Assembly: GCF_018304945.1 (NCBI RefSeq)
Contig: NZ_JAGQEE010000001.1
Span: forward strand, 558,001-622,000
Direction: 5' to 3'
Length of the DNA stretch: 64,000 bases
Source of the DNA: Collimonas humicola
GTDB lineage: Bacteria; Pseudomonadota; Gammaproteobacteria; Burkholderiales; Burkholderiaceae_D
The position numbers were made by a program, and so were the translations under genes. A model generated the notes under the pieces. The model worked only from the letters and a program-made list of their open reading frames with translations. It searched no databases and had not been told where the DNA came from. This document shows positions 39,599-48,722 of this stretch, piece by piece. Positions within the stretch are counted from its first letter, which is position 1; each line of letters starts with the position of its first letter.

Positions 39599-40606
39599 TC
39601 AGCTGCTTTCTCTCTGGACCAGCCGGTGGGGCAGCAGCACGCCTTGCACCATTGCCTCCGGGTCCGCCAGCCGCTGCAGCAACAGCTGCGCGGCGGTTTC
39701 ACCGAGGGCGCGCATGGGCTGGGCGATGGTGGTCAGGGCCGGCCAGGTTTGCGCGGCGATGGCGATATCGTCGAAGCCCACCACGGCGACATCATCCGGA
39801 ACCCGTTTGTTCAACTGGCGCAGGGCGCTCAGGGCGCCGATGGCCAGCGTGTCCGACACAGCGAAGACGGCGCTAGGCGCTTCCGGCTGCGCCATCATCT
39901 GCAGCGTGGCGTGTTTGCCGGCGTCGTAGTCCAGGCTGTCGACCTGTCGCCGCCATTCCTGGCGTGCCGGCAATCCGGCTGCCTGCAAGGCGTCGAGATA
40001 ACCGCGCTGGCGCTCGCGCGCGTAGCGGTAGCGCTGGTCCGAATTGATCAGGCCGATCCGGGTGTGGCCGCGGGCGATCAGGTGGCGTACGGCGTCGCCG
40101 GCGGCGCGGTAATTGTCGACGCCGACATACGGCACGGCGATTCCGGGGTCGAATTCGCAGCAGGCGACCCATGGCAGGGTGTTCGATTCGTTGGCCAGTG
40201 CATGCTGCACGGTGTCGGGGTCGAGGCAGATTGCGCCGTCGGCGCGGTGCGTGCGCAACAGGTCGAAGTAGGCGCTTTCACGTCCGGCTTCGGCGCCGGT
40301 ATCGCACAGCATGACGAAGTAGCCGTGCTCGCGCGCGACGCAGTCGATGCCGCGCACGATCTCTGAATAAAACGGGTTGCCGACGTCCGGCACCATGGTC
40401 AGCAGCAGGCGGCTGGCGGCGGTGCGCAAGTTGCGCGCCAGGTGGTTCATGCGATAGCCCAGCGCTGTCACGGAGGCCATGACCTTGTCGCGGGTCCCGG
40501 GCCGAACGCCATCCATGTCGTTCATGACGCGTGACACGGTAGCCACCGATACGCCGGCATGCAGGGCGACAGCGGAGATCGAGGCGGACGTGGTTTTAGG
40601 CGGCAT
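39599..40606 (-). CDS. LacI-family transcriptional regulator of sugar locus 1
   Basis: A 335-aa repressor with an N-terminal LacI helix-turn-helix (SISAVALHAGVSVATVSRVMND) and a hinge leading to a periplasmic-binding-like ligand domain. It is the first gene of the minus-strand operon and lies 28 nt from a perfect 20-bp palindrome that is a plausible operator, so it likely autoregulates the operon and answers to the imported sugar or its derivative. Confidence 0.9.
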   Translation of the reverse strand: MPPKTTSASISAVALHAGVSVATVSRVMNDMDGVRPGTRDKVMASVTALGYRMNHLARNLRTAASRLLLTMVPDVGNPFYSEIVRGIDCVAREHGYFVMLCDTGAEAGRESAYFDLLRTHRADGAICLDPDTVQHALANESNTLPWVACCEFDPGIAVPYVGVDNYRAAGDAVRHLIARGHTRIGLINSDQRYRYARERQRGYLDALQAAGLPARQEWRRQVDSLDYDAGKHATLQMMAQPEAPSAVFAVSDTLAIGALSALRQLNKRVPDDVAVVGFDDIAIAAQTWPALTTIAQPMRALGETAAQLLLQRLADPEAMVQGVLLPHRLVQRESS

Positions 40607-40634
40607 GGGGGAATTCGTTTGCTGTGGCTAATTT

Positions 40635-40654
40635 AAATGTAATCGATTACATTT
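40635..40654. promoter_or_regulatory. LacI-type operator palindrome
   Basis: The sequence AAATGTAATCGATTACATTT is a perfect 20-bp inverted repeat with the central CG typical of LacI-family operators. It lies upstream of the lacI-type gene (start 40606) and 196 nt before the MFS gene on the other strand, so it may control both. Confidence 0.75.
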
Positions 40655-40850
40655 GCTTTATACCTGCTCGTTGCATGGATGGCAAGATGAATCCATGCTG
40701 TGATGCAGCATCGAAACTGGACTTGGCCGGACTTGGCCGAACTTGGAAAAGAGAAGGAGGGAGAGAGCCGAAGTGCAGGAAAGGAAGCTGGAGAAACAAA
40801 ACCGGGGCATCACCGTGGTCAAGCAAAACAAACAAAAAAAGGATATGTCT

Positions 40851-42140
40851 ATGAGCAGCATTGCAAGCCGCAGCATCGTCGCAACGCCATTCGAACAGCA
40901 CCCGCAGACCTGGCGCGCCGTCATTTCATCGTCCATCGGCAACGCGCTGGAATGGTTCGATGTCTTGCTGTACAGCGCCATGGCGGTCACCATCGCCAAA
41001 CTGTTTTTCCCGACAGCGAACCAGACCGTTTCGCTGCTGATTACCTTTGCCACCTTCGGTGTTTCGTTTTTCATGCGGCCGCTGGGCGCGGTGGTCATCG
41101 GCGCCTATTCTGACCGGGTCGGCCGCAAGGCTGCCTTGACGCTGTCGATCCTGCTGATGATGATCGGCACTTTGCTGATCGCCATCATGCCGACCTATGC
41201 CCAGATCGGCTTGTGGGCGCCGGCGGGCATTGTCGTGGCGCGCTTGCTGCAAGGTTTTTCCGCCGGCGGCGAATTCGGCAGCTCGACCGCTTTCCTGGTG
41301 GAGCACGCGCCGCACCGGCGCGGCTTCTTTTCCAGCTGGCAGGTCGCCAGCCAGGGGCTGAGCATCGTGCTGGCGGCGCTGGCCGGGGCGCTGCTGTCGT
41401 CGCAGCTCTCCGTCGAACAGCTGGAATCCTGGGGCTGGCGCTTGCCGTTTTTCTTTGGCTTGCTGATCGGGCCGGCCGGCTATTACATCCGCAAGAACCT
41501 GGAAGAGTCGCCTGAATTCGCCCAGGCCGACGCTACCCGCACGCCGCTGCGCGACATCGTGGCCAGCCAGAAGATGCGGCTGCTGATCGGTTCCGGCAGC
41601 GTCATCATGGCTACCGTGTCGGTCTACCTGGTGGTCTACATGCCGACCTATGCGGTCAAGCAGCTGGGCATGACGTCGACCGCTTCGTTCAGCGCCACGA
41701 TCCTGGCCGGCCTGATCATGCTGCTGTTCTCGCCGGTGGTCGGCCAGCTCTCCGATAAATATGGACGCACTCCCTTCATGCTGGGCAGCAGCGTGCTGTT
41801 CGTGCTGCTGACTTATCCCTTGTTCTCCTGGCTGTCGTTTAATCCGAGCTTCATCAACCTGCTGCTGGTGCAAGGCGCGATCGGCCTGCTGATGACCATG
41901 TATTTCGCCTCCATGCCGGCGCTGCTGTCGGATATTTTCCCGGTCCAGACCCGGGGCACCGGCATGTCCCTGAGCTACAACATCGCGGTGATGATTTTCG
42001 GCGGTTTCGCCGGCATGACGATCACCTGGCTGATCGCCGTTACCGAGAACAAGCTGGCGGTGACCTTCTATGTCATCGGCGGCGCGTTATTGAGCGTGAT
42101 TGCCACGCTTGCAGCGCGTTACAAGTTGCGCCTGCGCTAA
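40851..42140 (+). CDS. MFS transporter, metabolite:H+ symporter type
   Basis: A 429-aa, 12-helix major facilitator protein. The N-terminal SSIGNALEWFDVLLYSAMA and the loop DRVGRKAALTLS are signatures of the MHS (metabolite:proton symporter) group, which moves carboxylates, osmolytes and related solutes. ATG 40851 gives a good gap to the AAAAGG ribosome site; ATG 40845 is too close, and a longer frame to 40743 has no merit. It stands between the LacI locus and the inositol genes; the solute is unknown. Confidence 0.85.
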   Translation: MSSIASRSIVATPFEQHPQTWRAVISSSIGNALEWFDVLLYSAMAVTIAKLFFPTANQTVSLLITFATFGVSFFMRPLGAVVIGAYSDRVGRKAALTLSILLMMIGTLLIAIMPTYAQIGLWAPAGIVVARLLQGFSAGGEFGSSTAFLVEHAPHRRGFFSSWQVASQGLSIVLAALAGALLSSQLSVEQLESWGWRLPFFFGLLIGPAGYYIRKNLEESPEFAQADATRTPLRDIVASQKMRLLIGSGSVIMATVSVYLVVYMPTYAVKQLGMTSTASFSATILAGLIMLLFSPVVGQLSDKYGRTPFMLGSSVLFVLLTYPLFSWLSFNPSFINLLLVQGAIGLLMTMYFASMPALLSDIFPVQTRGTGMSLSYNIAVMIFGGFAGMTITWLIAVTENKLAVTFYVIGGALLSVIATLAARYKLRLR

Positions 42141-42231
42141 CGCTCCGCGCGGCCCGTCCGGGAAATGCATGGCAGTCAACGCCGGTGCTGCCTGCCTGCC
42201 ATGCAAAAAATATTCGATAAAAAAAATAAAC

Positions 42232-42251
42232 GAAAAAATGTTTCTAAATTA
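42232..42251. promoter_or_regulatory. candidate RpiR/IolR operator upstream of iolG
   Basis: GAAAAAATGTTTCTAAATTA matches 16 of 20 positions with a site at 45403-45422 next to the RpiR gene. It holds GAAA-N5-TTTC symmetry and ends 13 nt before a TACAAT -10-like hexamer (42265-42270), covering the expected -35 area. Confidence 0.5.
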
Positions 42252-42314
42252 TCCGATTCATGTCTACAATAAGGAAAGAGAAAGTAGCGGCATCTACATA
42301 AACGGAGATAAGAC

Positions 42315-43307
42315 ATGATTAATGCAGCGGTATTCGGCGCCGGCCGTATCGGCAAGATCCATGCTGGCAACCTGGTGTCGCAGCCCGGCGCCAGGCTGAA
42401 ATATGTGTGCGACGTGAATGCGCAGGCAGCGCAAGAATTGGCGGCGCAGCACGGTGCGCAGGTAGGCGACATCGACAGTGCGCTGGCGGACCCGAGCATC
42501 GGCGCGGTGCTGATCGCCTCCAGCACCGATACCCACGCAGACCTGATCATGCGCGCGGCGGCGGCAGGCAAGGCGATCTTTTGCGAGAAGCCGGTCGACC
42601 TGACGCTGGAACGCGCCAAGGCATGCGCGCGCGCGGTGGCGGACGCCGGGGTGACTTGCATGATCGGTTTCCAGCGCCGTTTCGATCCTACCTTCGATGC
42701 ACTGAAAACGCGTCTGGCGGCCGGCGAGATCGGCGATCCGGAAATGCTGATCGTCACCAGCCGCGATCCTGGTGCACCGCCAGTCTCCTACATCAAAAGC
42801 TCGGGCGGCATTTTCAAGGACATGCTGATCCACGATTTCGATATTTTCCGCTGGATACTGGAAGACGAAGCGGTCAGCATTTCCGCTACCGGCAGCTGCC
42901 TGACCGACCCGGCGATTGCCGAAGCCGGCGACATCGATTGCGCCGCCGTCACCATCCGCAGCCGCCGCGGCCGTTTATGCCAGATCAACACCAGCCGCCG
43001 CGCCGCCTATGGCTACGACCAGCGCTTTGAAGTGCTCGGCAGCAAAGGCATGCTGCAGGCAGGCAATCACAAGCCGACCGAGGTGATCGCCGCCAGCGGC
43101 CACCACGTCAGCCAGGACAAGCCGGAGCACTTTTTCCTGGAGCGCTATCGCGCGGCCTATGCCCGCGAGATTGCCCATTTCTTTGATGCGGTGGTCAACA
43201 AGGTTGCGGTGCGCACCACCATCGAAGACGGCGTCAAGGCGCTGGAACTGGCCGAGGCGGCGACATTGTCCTGGCGTGAAAACCGTACCATCGAGCTGAG
43301 CAAATGA
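42315..43307 (+). CDS. iolG: inositol 2-dehydrogenase
   Basis: A 330-aa Gfo/Idh enzyme that oxidises myo-inositol to 2-keto-myo-inositol (scyllo-inosose) with NAD. Family marks: the Rossmann GAGRIGKIHAGNL, the EKPVDL lysine and the segment DMLIHDFDIFRW with Asp and His of the active site. The similarity pattern to IolG plus the iolCDEB genes downstream supports the name. It overlaps the next dehydrogenase gene by 4 nt (ATGA). Confidence 0.9.
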   Translation: MINAAVFGAGRIGKIHAGNLVSQPGARLKYVCDVNAQAAQELAAQHGAQVGDIDSALADPSIGAVLIASSTDTHADLIMRAAAAGKAIFCEKPVDLTLERAKACARAVADAGVTCMIGFQRRFDPTFDALKTRLAAGEIGDPEMLIVTSRDPGAPPVSYIKSSGGIFKDMLIHDFDIFRWILEDEAVSISATGSCLTDPAIAEAGDIDCAAVTIRSRRGRLCQINTSRRAAYGYDQRFEVLGSKGMLQAGNHKPTEVIAASGHHVSQDKPEHFFLERYRAAYAREIAHFFDAVVNKVAVRTTIEDGVKALELAEAATLSWRENRTIELSK

Positions 43308-44341
43308 GCCCATCATCACACCATGCGCCAATACTGAAGGTCGGGATCGTCGGCCTCGGCAGGCTAGGGCGCCGCCACGCAGAAAATCTCATGTCGCGCG
43401 TCGCCGGCGCCACACTGGTTGCGGCCTGCAGCCCGTTGCAAAGCGAACTCGAATGGGCGCGCGATACCTTGCAAGTGCCTTATCTATATGAAGACTATGC
43501 GGCGTTGCTGGCGCATGAAGGTCTGGATGCCGTGTTCCTGGTAACGCCGACATCCCTGCATCCGCAGCAGATCATCCAGGCTTTGCAGGCCGGCAAGCAC
43601 GTGTTTTGCGAAAAACCGCTGTCGCTCGACCTGGAGGATTGCCGCCGCGTTGAAGCTGAAGCGGCGCGGCATCCGCAACTGCAGGTCATGATCGGCTTTG
43701 TGCGGCGCTTCGACGCCAGCTACCAGGACGCTTACAAGAAAATCCAGCAAGGAGCCATCGGCTCGCCGTTCATGGTGTATTCGCAAACCTGCGACCAGCA
43801 TGATCCGGACGGTTTCTTCGTCAAGTTCGCGGCTACCAGCGGCGGCATATTCCTCGACTGCAGCGTGCACGATATCGACCTGGCGCGCTGGTTGCTGGGC
43901 AATCCGCAGCCGGTCCGGGCCTACGCCAGCGGCACCCGCGCCATCCACCAGGATCTGCAACAGTTCCAGGATGTCGACAACGGCGTCGCCATCTGCGAGT
44001 TCGACAACGGCAAGCTGGCTACTTTCTATGCCTCGCGCACCATGGCGCACGGACATGACACCATGACCGAAATCACCGGTACGGCAGGGCGCCTGACCGT
44101 AGGCAGCAATCCGCGCAGGAACCGTCTGGAAATAGCCGATGCGCATGGCGTTCGCAATGAGTGCCTGCCCAGCTTCTTTGAGCGCTTTGAAGATGCTTTC
44201 CTGACCGAGATCACCAGCTTCGTGGAGGCGATACGGCAACGGCGCAAGCTCGACCTGACATTGGCCGACGCCACCGAGGCGACCCGGATCGGCATTGCCT
44301 TGCGCGAATCGCTGCTGTCAAAGCAGCCGGTGTTGCTGTGA
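43304..44341 (+). CDS. second Gfo/Idh oxidoreductase of the inositol locus
   Basis: A 345-aa paralogue of IolG, with GLGRLGRRHAENL, CEKPLSLDLEDC and the active-site stretch FLDCSVHDIDLARWLLG. It is translationally coupled to iolG. In other bacteria a second Gfo/Idh enzyme beside iolG handles scyllo-inositol or other isomers, and this is the likely role here, though the substrate cannot be told from sequence. Confidence 0.85.
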   Translation: MSPSSHHAPILKVGIVGLGRLGRRHAENLMSRVAGATLVAACSPLQSELEWARDTLQVPYLYEDYAALLAHEGLDAVFLVTPTSLHPQQIIQALQAGKHVFCEKPLSLDLEDCRRVEAEAARHPQLQVMIGFVRRFDASYQDAYKKIQQGAIGSPFMVYSQTCDQHDPDGFFVKFAATSGGIFLDCSVHDIDLARWLLGNPQPVRAYASGTRAIHQDLQQFQDVDNGVAICEFDNGKLATFYASRTMAHGHDTMTEITGTAGRLTVGSNPRRNRLEIADAHGVRNECLPSFFERFEDAFLTEITSFVEAIRQRRKLDLTLADATEATRIGIALRESLLSKQPVLL

Positions 44342-44468
44342 AACCGCTGCAAGCGGCGCTTGCAGCGACATCCGCTCAGGCGCGATAGTTGTTAGTTGTC
44401 GGATTAGTTATCCGATGGGGCAGCTGAAAACAGGAGGGTGAGGCGGGGCGCTGTAATCCTCTTGTTAT

Positions 44469-45335
44469 TTATTCATCGTAACCTTCGATTGCGCCGGTTT
44501 CCTCGACATTGAGCTCCAGCCTGTAAGCCAGGGCAATGAACAGGGCCTGGCACAAGCACATGGCATTGGTCAGCGAGCGAAACGCAAATGCGCTGCCTTC
44601 TTTCACCGTCAGCAAGACCGACGCGTGCCTGGCCAGCGGACTCAGCTGGCTGTCGGTAATCACCAGCGACTTGGCCTGGTGATGATGGGCCAGCCGGACG
44701 CAAGCCTGGGTTTCCTTGCCATAGGGCGTAAAGCTGATGGCAATCACGACGTCATTCTTGCCGATGCTGCGGATCTGTTCGCGGATCATGCCGCCCAGTC
44801 CGGACAGCAGGTGCACGCGCTTGTTCGTGTGCTGCAAGGCGTACACGATGTAGCTGGCGATCGGGAACGAGCGCCGCACCCCGATCACATAGATGTTTTC
44901 CGCCTTCTGCAGCAGCTTGACGGCTGCATCGAACTGCGTGTCGTCCATGCCATTGAGAAGCTCGTCCAGCCCGCTGCGGCTGGCAGCGATGAATTCGCGC
45001 GCCATCGAGCCGCTGGTGAGCGGCGTCGGTTTGGCGTCGATCAGCTTGCGTATGCGCTGCTGGTAATTTTGCGACGGAATCGCTTGCGCCGTATAGGCAT
45101 CGCGGAAAACCGCCTGCATCTCGCTGAAGCCGCTGAAGCCGAACTGCTTGGCAAAGCGTACGATGGCGGAGGGCTGCACCTGGCAATGCTCGGCAATGTC
45201 GCTGATCCGCTCCAGCATCAGGCTGCTGCGATGCTGCTCCACGTAGGTGGCGATGAGCTTCAGCTGGCGCGAGAGCGTGGCGTACTGTTCTGCGATTTGC
45301 AACATCAACTGGTCGACAGTCGGGGTGTCTGCCAT
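44469..45335 (-). CDS. RpiR-family transcriptional regulator (IolR-like)
   Basis: A 288-aa regulator with an N-terminal RpiR helix-turn-helix (RISDIAEHCQVQPSAIVRFAKQFGFSGF...) and a C-terminal SIS domain (IYVIGVRRSFPIASY) that binds phosphosugars. In proteobacteria IolR proteins of this type repress inositol genes and are released by a phosphorylated intermediate from IolC. It is divergent from the ABC importer and iolCDEB genes, with two operator-like elements in the shared upstream region. The name is inferred from context. Confidence 0.85.
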   Translation of the reverse strand: MADTPTVDQLMLQIAEQYATLSRQLKLIATYVEQHRSSLMLERISDIAEHCQVQPSAIVRFAKQFGFSGFSEMQAVFRDAYTAQAIPSQNYQQRIRKLIDAKPTPLTSGSMAREFIAASRSGLDELLNGMDDTQFDAAVKLLQKAENIYVIGVRRSFPIASYIVYALQHTNKRVHLLSGLGGMIREQIRSIGKNDVVIAISFTPYGKETQACVRLAHHHQAKSLVITDSQLSPLARHASVLLTVKEGSAFAFRSLTNAMCLCQALFIALAYRLELNVEETGAIEGYDE

Positions 45336-45366
45336 GGCTTGCTTTCTGTGTATATATCGTCGGGCA

Positions 45367-45397
45367 ATTATAAAGTTATTTCATGTGTTGAATGCAA
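45367..45397 (-). promoter_or_regulatory. candidate promoter of the RpiR gene
   Basis: On the minus strand TTGCAT (45397-45392) and a consensus TATAAT (45372-45367) are spaced by 19 nt, about 30 nt before the RpiR start. The spacer is slightly long. Confidence 0.35.
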
Positions 45398-45406
45398 AAC
45401 ATGAAA
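45379..45406. promoter_or_regulatory. inverted repeat in the RpiR/binding-protein intergenic region
   Basis: Arms TTTCATGT and ACATGAAA (8 bp, perfect) are separated by 12 nt. The repeat overlaps the predicted RpiR promoter and adjoins the 20-nt shared element, so it may be an autoregulatory site. Confidence 0.4.
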
Positions 45407-45422
45407 ATAAAATTCTAAATTA
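45403..45422. promoter_or_regulatory. candidate RpiR/IolR operator, second copy
   Basis: GAAAATAAAATTCTAAATTA, the partner of the element upstream of iolG. It lies 20 nt before the -35 of the binding-protein promoter. Confidence 0.5.
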
Positions 45423-45441
45423 AATTTAATTGAAAAAAACG

Positions 45442-45470
45442 TTGCATATTGAATCCGCTTGTTCTATTGT
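45442..45470 (+). promoter_or_regulatory. sigma-70 promoter of the inositol transport/catabolic operon
   Basis: TTGCAT and TATTGT with a 17-nt spacer, in an AT-rich intergenic region, giving a leader of about 65 nt before the binding-protein gene. Confidence 0.5.
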
Positions 45471-45542
45471 TTATTGCCGACGTTGAAGATCGGCCTGGAT
45501 CAACCTGGATTCACCATAGATAAAACAACAATGGAGATGACT

Positions 45543-46586
45543 ATGCAACGACTCGGATGCAAAGGCCTGTCGAAGGTCTTGATGGTGGCGGCGCTGGCGA
45601 TGGGCTTGGGCGCGATGAGCAACGGTTATGCAGCCAATGAAAAGTTTGTCCTGATCAGTCATGCGCCGGATTCCGACTCCTGGTGGAACACCATCAAGAA
45701 CGCCATCAAGCAGGCCGGCGAGGATTTCAACGTTACTGTCGATTACCGCAATCCGCCGAACGGTGACCTGGCCGACATGTCGCGCCTGATCGAGCAGGCT
45801 GCAGCCCGCCATTACGATGGCGTGATCGCCAGCATCGCCGATTTCAGCGTGCTGAAAAAGGCCATGGAAAATGTCACGGCTAAGAAAATCCCGCTGGTCA
45901 CCATCAATTCCGGCACCCAGAAACAAAGTGAAGAGCTGGGCGCCATCATGCATGTAGGCCAGCCGGAATACGATGCGGGCCATGGCGCCGGAGAAAAAGC
46001 CAAGGCGGCAGGCATCAAATCTTTCCTGTGCGTCAATCATTACGCCACCAACCCGTCTTCCTTCGAACGCTGCCGCGGCTTTGCCGATGCCATCGGCGTC
46101 GACTACAAGAAAGCCACGCTGGATGCCGGCCAGGATCCGACCGGCATCGAAAGCAAGGTCAGCGCTTATCTGCGCAACAACCCTGGCACCCAGGCGGTGC
46201 TGGCGCTGGGACCTGATTCGGCCTCGCCAAGCTTGCGCGCGCTGCAAAAGATGGGCTTGAAAGGCAAGATGTGGTTCGCCACCTTCGACCTCTCCGAAGA
46301 AATCTCCAAGGGCATCAAGGACGGCTCGGTGCAGTTCGCCATCGACCAGCAACCCTATCTGCAAGGCTATATCCCGGTCGCCGTGCTGGCCATCATGACG
46401 CAGGACAAGATTACCGATGTCGCTGCGATCCAGGCCAAGCTGAAAGCCAATCCGAAATTCCAGGCGCGCCTGGCTGAATATGGCCTGGCGCCGATCTACG
46501 GTCCGCGCCACATCAGTTCCGGCCCGGGTTACATCACCAAGGACAATCTGGATAAAGTATTGAAATACGCAGGCCAATATCGTTAA
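45543..46586 (+). CDS. inositol/sugar ABC transporter substrate-binding protein
   Basis: A 347-aa periplasmic-binding-protein-4 family protein with a signal peptide of about 28 residues (GYAA-NEKF). The start is taken at ATG 45543, which has GGAGA at the right distance; the in-frame ATG 45531 forms part of that ribosome site. It heads the plus-strand operon continuing with permease, ATPase and iolCDEB. Context points to inositol as ligand, like Caulobacter IbpA; the sequence alone does not fix it. Confidence 0.87.
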   Translation: MQRLGCKGLSKVLMVAALAMGLGAMSNGYAANEKFVLISHAPDSDSWWNTIKNAIKQAGEDFNVTVDYRNPPNGDLADMSRLIEQAAARHYDGVIASIADFSVLKKAMENVTAKKIPLVTINSGTQKQSEELGAIMHVGQPEYDAGHGAGEKAKAAGIKSFLCVNHYATNPSSFERCRGFADAIGVDYKKATLDAGQDPTGIESKVSAYLRNNPGTQAVLALGPDSASPSLRALQKMGLKGKMWFATFDLSEEISKGIKDGSVQFAIDQQPYLQGYIPVAVLAIMTQDKITDVAAIQAKLKANPKFQARLAEYGLAPIYGPRHISSGPGYITKDNLDKVLKYAGQYR

Positions 46587-46623
46587 TCAATCTCGCTAGC
46601 CAAGCCAATCTATCGTGTTTCCT

Positions 46624-46649
46624 GCCTGGCTGCCCCGGGGCGGCCAGGC
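46624..46649. repeat. GC-rich hairpin between binding-protein and permease genes
   Basis: Thirteen-nt arms with one mismatch meet at CCCCGGGG. A second perfect palindrome, GGCGCAGCTGCGCC, lies at 46674-46687. There is no T-run. Such hairpins behind binding-protein genes often stabilise the upstream mRNA or attenuate read-through. Confidence 0.5.
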
Positions 46650-46765
46650 GGCAATTCCGGGGCGGCCGGCCCAGGCGCAGCTGCGCCCGCAGAATCCCGC
46701 AACACCCCACAAGAGCCGCCAGTCTGAGGTTTCACTACTGGCCAAAACAAGCAGGAGATATAGTC

Positions 46766-47926
46766 ATGAATTCAAGCAGTGCGCACGCTGACAAGCTGCA
46801 TGCCGACGGCAATAGCCCGGCGCCGCAGAATCTCGTTCCGCAGGACGAGCGGGTCCGCAAGGAAGGTTCCTTGAAGCGCTTCCTAGGCCGGCCGGAATTT
46901 GCCTCGCTGGCCGGCGCCATCCTGGTGTTCATCGTTTTCGGTTTTGCCGCCGGCGATTCGGGCATGTTCAACCTCGACGGCGTCATCAATTGGATGCAGG
47001 TGGCGGCCTACCTCGGCCTGATATCGATCGGCGCCTGCGTGCTGATGATCGCCGGCGAGTTCGATTTGTCGATCGGCTCCATGATCGGCTTCGCCGGCAT
47101 GATGGTGGCGATTCCCACCGTGTATTTTCACTGGCCGTTCTGGCTGGCCGTCATGTTCGCCTTTGCCGGTTCGATGGCGCTGGGCTGGCTGAACGGGTAC
47201 CTGGTGGTCAAGACCCGGCTGCCGTCTTTCATCGTGACGCTGGCCTTCATGTTCATTCTGCGCGGCCTGACGCTGGCGCTGTCGATCATGTTTGCCAACC
47301 GCACCATCGTCAGCGGCGTCGGCGACCTGGCGGCGCAGGACTGGCTGGGCAGCTGGCTGTTCACCGGCAACCTCGGCAGCGGCTTGTTCCACTGGATGGC
47401 TACGCAAGGTTGGATTGCGACGGCTGCCAGCGGCCAGCCGCTGGTCGGCGGCATCCCCAAGGTGATCGTCTGGTGGCTTGTGCTGGCGCTGGGGGCAAGC
47501 TTCGTGCTGGCGCGCACCCGTTTCGGCAACTGGATCTTCGCCGTCGGCGGCGACGCCAATGCCGCCAAGAACGTCGGCGTGCCGGTCAAGCGCGTCAAGA
47601 CCTCGCTGTTCGTATTTACCGCTTTCTGCGCCTGCCTGTTTGCGGTGCTGCAGGTGGCCGATGTCGGCTCCGCCGCGGCTGACCGCGGCCTGCAAAAGGA
47701 ATTCGAAGCCATCATCGCCGCGGTCATCGGCGGGGCCTTGCTGACCGGCGGCTACGGTTCGGTGATCGGCGCCTGCTTCGGCGCACTGATCTTCGGCGTG
47801 GTGCAGATCGGCATTACCTACACCAATCTCAATTCCGACTGGTTCCGCGTCTTCCTCGGCGTCATGCTGCTGGTAGCCGTGCTGTTCAATAATTATGTCC
47901 GTCGCCGCGTGACGGAAGCGAGGTAA
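46766..47926 (+). CDS. inositol/sugar ABC transporter permease
   Basis: A 386-aa RbsC-type permease with a ~35-residue hydrophilic N-terminus and about ten hydrophobic segments; the signature [17 protein letters not shown] and [15 protein letters not shown] is present. It is longer than the permease of sugar locus 1 by an insertion around residues 190-235. AGGAGA precedes the ATG. It ends 2 nt before the ATPase gene. Confidence 0.9.
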   Translation: MNSSSAHADKLHADGNSPAPQNLVPQDERVRKEGSLKRFLGRPEFASLAGAILVFIVFGFAAGDSGMFNLDGVINWMQVAAYLGLISIGACVLMIAGEFDLSIGSMIGFAGMMVAIPTVYFHWPFWLAVMFAFAGSMALGWLNGYLVVKTRLPSFIVTLAFMFILRGLTLALSIMFANRTIVSGVGDLAAQDWLGSWLFTGNLGSGLFHWMATQGWIATAASGQPLVGGIPKVIVWWLVLALGASFVLARTRFGNWIFAVGGDANAAKNVGVPVKRVKTSLFVFTAFCACLFAVLQVADVGSAAADRGLQKEFEAIIAAVIGGALLTGGYGSVIGACFGALIFGVVQIGITYTNLNSDWFRVFLGVMLLVAVLFNNYVRRRVTEAR

Positions 47927-47928
47927 TC

Positions 47929-48711
<783 letters not shown>

Positions 48712-48722
48712 AGGAATACCAC

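Noticed and set aside
42141-42240. A-rich stretch before iolG as a small RNA or terminator
   Set aside because: It has A-runs but no GC-rich hairpin and no convincing promoter of its own; it is better explained as the promoter region of iolG.
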